A stretch of 53,513 nt of DNA, from contig CAJLNC010000006.1 in assembly GCA_905207905.1 (NCBI GenBank), positions 1 to 53,513 of the forward strand, read 5' to 3'. The position numbers and the translations under genes are program-made. Below, piece by piece: positions 50,315 to 53,513 of this stretch. Below the pieces are notes generated by a model that was given only the letters and a program-made list of their open reading frames with translations, ran no database searches and had not been told where the DNA came from. Positions within the stretch are counted from its first letter, which is position 1, and every line of letters begins with the position of its first letter. The DNA comes from an uncultured Lachnospiraceae bacterium. GTDB lineage: Bacteria > Bacillota_A > Clostridia > Lachnospirales > Lachnospiraceae.

Positions 50315-51063
50315 GCCGTTTTCTCCTGACCTCCCTGATATATGGAATCCAACACCTTCTCATCTACCTGATCCACCGGCCCGTCATAGACCACCTCTCC
50401 TGCCCGGATTCCGATCACCCGATCCGCATACTGCAGCGCCAGGTCTACATGATGGATATTAATCAGCACGGTAATCTTCATCTCTTTGTTGATCCTGCGG
50501 AAATCATCCATCACCTGCTTGGCAGTCACCGGATCCAGAGCTGCCACCGGCTCGTCCGCCAGAATGATCTGAGGATTCTGCGCCAGCGTTCTGGCCAGGG
50601 CCACCCTCTGCTGCTGTCCGCCGGAAAGCTGGTCCGCCCGCACAAAAGCCTTGTCCAAAATTCCCACCTTGTCCAGGGCTTCTAATGCGGCCATCTTTTC
50701 CTCTTTCGTAAAAATCCCAAAGGCTGCTCTCCACCAGGGCAGATCCGGCACAAAAGCAGTCAGCACATTCTTAATCACCGTTGTTCTTGTAATCAGGTTA
50801 AAGGACTGGAAGATCATACCGATTCTTCTTCTGAAACGTCTCAGGGTCTTTCCCTGAAGAGTCATCACATCCGTTCCGTCCACGGTGAGCGTTCCCTCCG
50901 TCACGTCATGCATCCGGTTAATGGTGCGGATCAGGGTGGATTTTCCCGCTCCGGAAAGTCCGATAATAGCCACAAACTCTCCCTGATCTATGGTAAGATT
51001 CACATTTTTCAGTCCCACAAATCCATTGGGATATTTTTTTGTCACATTTTTAAACTCAATCAT
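50311..51063 (-). CDS. phnC: Phosphonate-type ABC transporter ATP-binding protein
   Basis: The 250-residue ATPase shows Walker A GLSGAGKST, the Q-loop GMIFQSFNLI, signature LSGGQQQRVALARTLAQNP and Walker B IILADEPVAALDP, with the PhnC-specific TRTTVIKNVLTAF region. It powers import through the two PhnE-type permeases. A 224-bp gap with a long hairpin separates it from phnD. Confidence 0.94.
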   Translation of the reverse strand: MIEFKNVTKKYPNGFVGLKNVNLTIDQGEFVAIIGLSGAGKSTLIRTINRMHDVTEGTLTVDGTDVMTLQGKTLRRFRRRIGMIFQSFNLITRTTVIKNVLTAFVPDLPWWRAAFGIFTKEEKMAALEALDKVGILDKAFVRADQLSGGQQQRVALARTLAQNPQIILADEPVAALDPVTAKQVMDDFRRINKEMKITVLINIHHVDLALQYADRVIGIRAGEVVYDGPVDQVDEKVLDSIYQGGQEKTA

Positions 51064-51175
51064 AGGATACCTCTATTATTTTCTATTTTGCAGCGGTTGG
51101 ATGAGATCCATTTTGGGGCGTTCCCTCGGATTTTTTTGCAGCTTCCCTGCGAAAAATGTCTCTCCATACCAGAAA

Positions 51176-51244
51176 GGCCGCCGCAAAATGCTGTCCCTGT
51201 ATTCCGGATCTCCATCCCGGTAACAGGCCGATTTTGCGGCGGCC
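51176..51244 (-). repeat. 14-bp perfect inverted repeat between phnD and phnC
   Basis: GGCCGCCGCAAAAT (51176-51189) and ATTTTGCGGCGGCC (51231-51244) form a perfect stem around a 41-base loop that can pair further (CTGT/ACAG). Only a short TTTCT follows on the minus strand, so it is more likely a processing or attenuation structure than a full terminator. It would favour phnD expression over the downstream genes. Confidence 0.65.
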
Positions 51245-51287
51245 CCTAAATGTCTGTTCTGTCAGATCTTCTTTTTATCGCTGTCTC

Positions 51288-52322
51288 TTAGGAAGCGCTG
51301 TTTAACTCCTGGATCATCTTCTGTGCTGCCCGCTCGGAGTCATAATCCTCAGCAGCAGCCTTCTGGTATCCATTGTGGCTGTAAATAGCAATTACTTCTT
51401 TTCCTTCTTCCGTATTTCCGATATTGATGAAAGCATCTGCCAGGGCTGCCTTAAATGCATCATCCATAATGGGAGAAGTCTTGCTTACACTGATGGTATC
51501 ATTATAGATAGCCGGTGTCACTCCGATCACAGCCGTATCATCCCAGATACTGTTCTCCATAGCATACTCGCTGTTCCATTTCTCTACATAGTCTCTTCTG
51601 GCATCTGCGTAGGTACACAGCACATCAATCTGCCCGGAAGCCAGACGTGCAAATGCGCTGCCGTAAGAATCAGACTGCACTGCATGGGACAGCTGAGTGA
51701 TGTTCTTATCAAAGTTCTCCTGCAACCACAGAGAGGGATAAATGTATCCTGCCGGTGAGGAGGAATTCATCACGCTCCAATTGGCGCTGTCAATATCTTC
51801 CCAGGTAAGCTCTTCCCCTGCATTTACCTTCTCTGCCAGTTCCTTTCCTTTCTCGGAAGGTCCTGCGATCATCAATGCGCGGTAGCTGGTTGCCTGTTTG
51901 TCAGAGGCCTCTGTGGGAGCTTGGTCATTCCAATCCTTTGCGCTGTCAGAATCAATGGAAAGTCCGTCTCTGGTAGCTGTAAGAAGCACATCGCAGCCGT
52001 CATCGTACAGCACATAGGTTCCTCCCGGAATCAGGCCCACATCTGCTGTTCCGGCAGAAAGAGCTTCGCCCACCGCCTCATAGCTGGTACCCACGGTAAT
52101 ATCTACCTCAGCCACGTCATAGCCTAATTTTGCCAGCTCGCTTGTGAGCATTTCCTTCAGAGGCTCTGTAGCTGTGATGATCTCTTCCGGCTCTCTGGAC
52201 GGAACAAATGCAATGCTAAGTTTTTCGATCTGCTGGTTTCCTTCTGCCAGAGCAGGTACTGCTCCTGCTGCCAGTCCTGCACACATTGCTGCTGTCATCA
52301 GCATGGATACTGTTTTCTTCAT
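51288..52322 (-). CDS. phnD: Phosphonate-type ABC transporter substrate-binding protein
   Basis: The 344-residue protein has a signal peptide (MKKTVSMLMTAAMCAGLAAG, AxA site near residue 26) and a PhnD-like fold beginning LSIAFVPSREPEEII, with DITVGTSYEAVGEALSAGTA and LASGQIDVLCTYADARRDYV. It would capture the substrate outside and pass it to PhnE. No clear lipobox is seen (the cysteine at residue 14 is inside the hydrophobic core), which is odd for a Gram-positive binding protein. The ATG follows AGGAGG by eight bases. The true ligand may not be a phosphonate. Confidence 0.92.
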   Translation of the reverse strand: MKKTVSMLMTAAMCAGLAAGAVPALAEGNQQIEKLSIAFVPSREPEEIITATEPLKEMLTSELAKLGYDVAEVDITVGTSYEAVGEALSAGTADVGLIPGGTYVLYDDGCDVLLTATRDGLSIDSDSAKDWNDQAPTEASDKQATSYRALMIAGPSEKGKELAEKVNAGEELTWEDIDSANWSVMNSSSPAGYIYPSLWLQENFDKNITQLSHAVQSDSYGSAFARLASGQIDVLCTYADARRDYVEKWNSEYAMENSIWDDTAVIGVTPAIYNDTISVSKTSPIMDDAFKAALADAFINIGNTEEGKEVIAIYSHNGYQKAAAEDYDSERAAQKMIQELNSAS

Positions 52323-52372
52323 GTTGTTTTCCTCCTGTTTTTTGCTTGTAAAATAGGTTTTTAAAGCTATAT

Positions 52373-52413
52373 ATTGAAGGGAAATCCCATTCAATCCTTT
52401 TTCTGTTCCGGAA
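52373..52413. promoter_or_regulatory. Dyad sequences between the LacI-type gene and phnD, possible operator
   Basis: An imperfect palindrome (ATTGAAGGGA / TCCCATTCAAT, 52373-52395) and an 8-bp palindrome TTCCGGAA with central CG (52406-52413) stand 50-90 bases before the phnD start. LacI-family operators are palindromes with a central CG, so one of these may be the site of the regulator encoded just upstream. Confidence 0.35.
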
Positions 52414-52432
52414 ACTTCCTGCCTCATCCTGC

Positions 52433-53404
52433 TTAAGCGGTATCACCGATCCGCAGATGGGTGGGCACCACTACTGTCACTGCCTGAGTCCGCTTCTGCC
52501 CAATACGTCCAAGAAGCATCTCCAGCGCATTTTCCCACACATAGTCCGGAAACATCTCAATGCAGGTGGCTGTGGGCCACTTGCTCTCCAGTGTCTGAAT
52601 ATCCTGATATACTATCACTGCCACATCCTTGGGGATCCGAAGCCCCAGTTCTCCAAACGCCTCCAAAGCTCCTTCCGCCACTTCATCGCTTCCCAGGAGT
52701 ATGGCTTCCCCAAGCTCCTGATTGTTGTATGCCTCCATGGCCAGCTGGTATCCGCTCTCTCTGCTCAGCTCCCCCACATGAAAAAGCCTGGAATCATACC
52801 GAGCTCTCTCCTGCAGGATCTTTCTCAGTTCGTTTAACCGCTTTTCCCCGATCCGGATTCGCTCTCCCTGATACAGACCGCCAATATAGCCAACGGTTTC
52901 ATATCTCTTGTAATCCAGCAGATACTTCACCATCTCTTCCTCGCCTCTGGTAAAATCCAACTGCACCTGGTCATGCTCATAATTGCGCTGGTTGGAGTTT
53001 ATAAACACAATCGCAAAAGAGAGAGACTGCAAGAATTGGATCTCCTCGCAGGTGAACTCCCCGAAAGCAATGATCCCGTCCACCTCCTGCCTTGCCCCAT
53101 AACTGAGACGCCGAAACGTTACCTCATACTGATCCGTCATCAGCTCCAACATAGACGAAAGAGAGGACAGACTCACATTTCCACGTCCCGGCCGGATAAT
53201 CCGCCAGTCCGCCACCCCGATTACCAGCTTCTTTTTTTCTTTCTTACGAAGTCTGGGCGGAACATAATTTAACTGATGGGCTGCCTGAAAAATCTTCCGC
53301 TTTACCTCCGGTGTCACTGACAAGTTTTCATCCCTGTTCAGCACTCTGGACACGGTAGTTAAAGAAACACCGGCCAATCCGGCCACATCTTTTATGGTTG
53401 CCAT
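52433..53404 (-). CDS. LacI/GalR-family transcriptional regulator
   Basis: The 323-residue protein has the LacI helix-turn-helix at the start (ATIKDVAGLAGVSLTTVSRV, then LNYVPP at the hinge) and a periplasmic-binding-like sensor domain (GYIGGLYQGERIRIGEKR, AILLGSDEVAEGALEAF, VIVYQDIQ). It binds DNA as a dimer and usually answers to a small sugar-like effector. Its place directly before the phn-type transporter, same strand, suggests that it controls it. AAAGGAG stands six bases before the ATG. The 109 bp upstream show no secure promoter. Confidence 0.93.
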   Translation of the reverse strand: MATIKDVAGLAGVSLTTVSRVLNRDENLSVTPEVKRKIFQAAHQLNYVPPRLRKKEKKKLVIGVADWRIIRPGRGNVSLSSLSSMLELMTDQYEVTFRRLSYGARQEVDGIIAFGEFTCEEIQFLQSLSFAIVFINSNQRNYEHDQVQLDFTRGEEEMVKYLLDYKRYETVGYIGGLYQGERIRIGEKRLNELRKILQERARYDSRLFHVGELSRESGYQLAMEAYNNQELGEAILLGSDEVAEGALEAFGELGLRIPKDVAVIVYQDIQTLESKWPTATCIEMFPDYVWENALEMLLGRIGQKRTQAVTVVVPTHLRIGDTA

Positions 53405-53513
53405 AGGCCGCTCCTTTCCTACTAAGCTGCCGCTCTCACTCCGGGCACGAATCTAGCATCAGTGTACAAGAAACAATACGGTCAAAAAAGAGCTAATTTC
53501 GTTTCCTGTCTGT

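Noticed and set aside
52323..52427. N-terminal extension of the PhnD frame
   Set aside because: It would bury the signal peptide and ignore the ideal AGGAGG at the internal ATG.

Overview
The window reads as chromosome of a low-to-moderate G+C anaerobic Firmicute, most likely a gut Lachnospiraceae (Blautia/Mediterraneibacter/Dorea-like). Grounds: the gene order gmk-holB-PSP1(RicT)-trmN6-rsmI, a lone mecA, a DUF1858 redox-disulfide gene, strong AGGAGG ribosome sites and several TTG/GTG starts. The genus is inference. No rRNA, tRNA, CRISPR array, transposase or phage gene was found.

Layout. (1) 1-15.8 kb, all minus strand and visibly A+T-richer than the rest: an operon-like block for a surface polysaccharide. 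It holds a glycosyltransferase, a DegT sugar aminotransferase, a Wzm/Wzt-type ABC exporter whose ATPase carries a carbohydrate-binding C-domain, two methyltransferases, a GT2, an ATP-grasp ligase, WecB, a GT-WbsX fusion, a frameshifted MBOAT acyltransferase and its DHHW partner, and the first codons of one more gene. (2) 15.8-18.1 kb: a gene remnant resembling the C-terminus of an ImmA/IrrE- or HigA-type protein, then two plus-strand glycosyltransferases. (3) 18.1-35.7 kb, minus strand: a second glycan block with GT2 enzymes (two with tandem catalytic domains), a DPM-like GT2 plus DUF2304, DUF2142 and another polytopic membrane protein, a CgeB-like transferase, UDP-glucose dehydrogenase, an exporter ATPase fused to UDP-galactopyranose mutase, its permease and a DUF6273 membrane protein. 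(4) 35.8-45.3 kb, minus strand: housekeeping genes, a PLP decarboxylase, DUF554, and a membrane-anchored SH3-GH18 protein. (5) 45.7-46.5 kb: mecA on the plus strand. (6) 46.7-53.4 kb, minus strand: DUF1858, a cytoplasmic 5'-nucleotidase/metallophosphatase, a phosphonate-type ABC importer (phnE, phnE, phnC, phnD) and a LacI-family regulator.

How it fits together. Blocks 1 and 3 look like two glycan assembly/export systems. Block 3 makes UDP-glucuronate (Ugd) and UDP-galactofuranose (Glf domain), and its exporter ATPase is physically joined to Glf. Block 1 makes UDP-ManNAc (WecB) and an amino sugar (DegT), probably caps chains with a methyl group read by the Wzt C-domain, and may O-acylate the product outside the cell. 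The O-acyltransferase is interrupted at a run of eight G, so surface acylation may be switchable. The main candidate novelties are the ATPase-Glf fusion, the G8 switch, a two-copy structured intergenic repeat family, an 11-bp tandem repeat next to the GH18 promoter, and a 426-bp intergenic region with face-to-face promoters.
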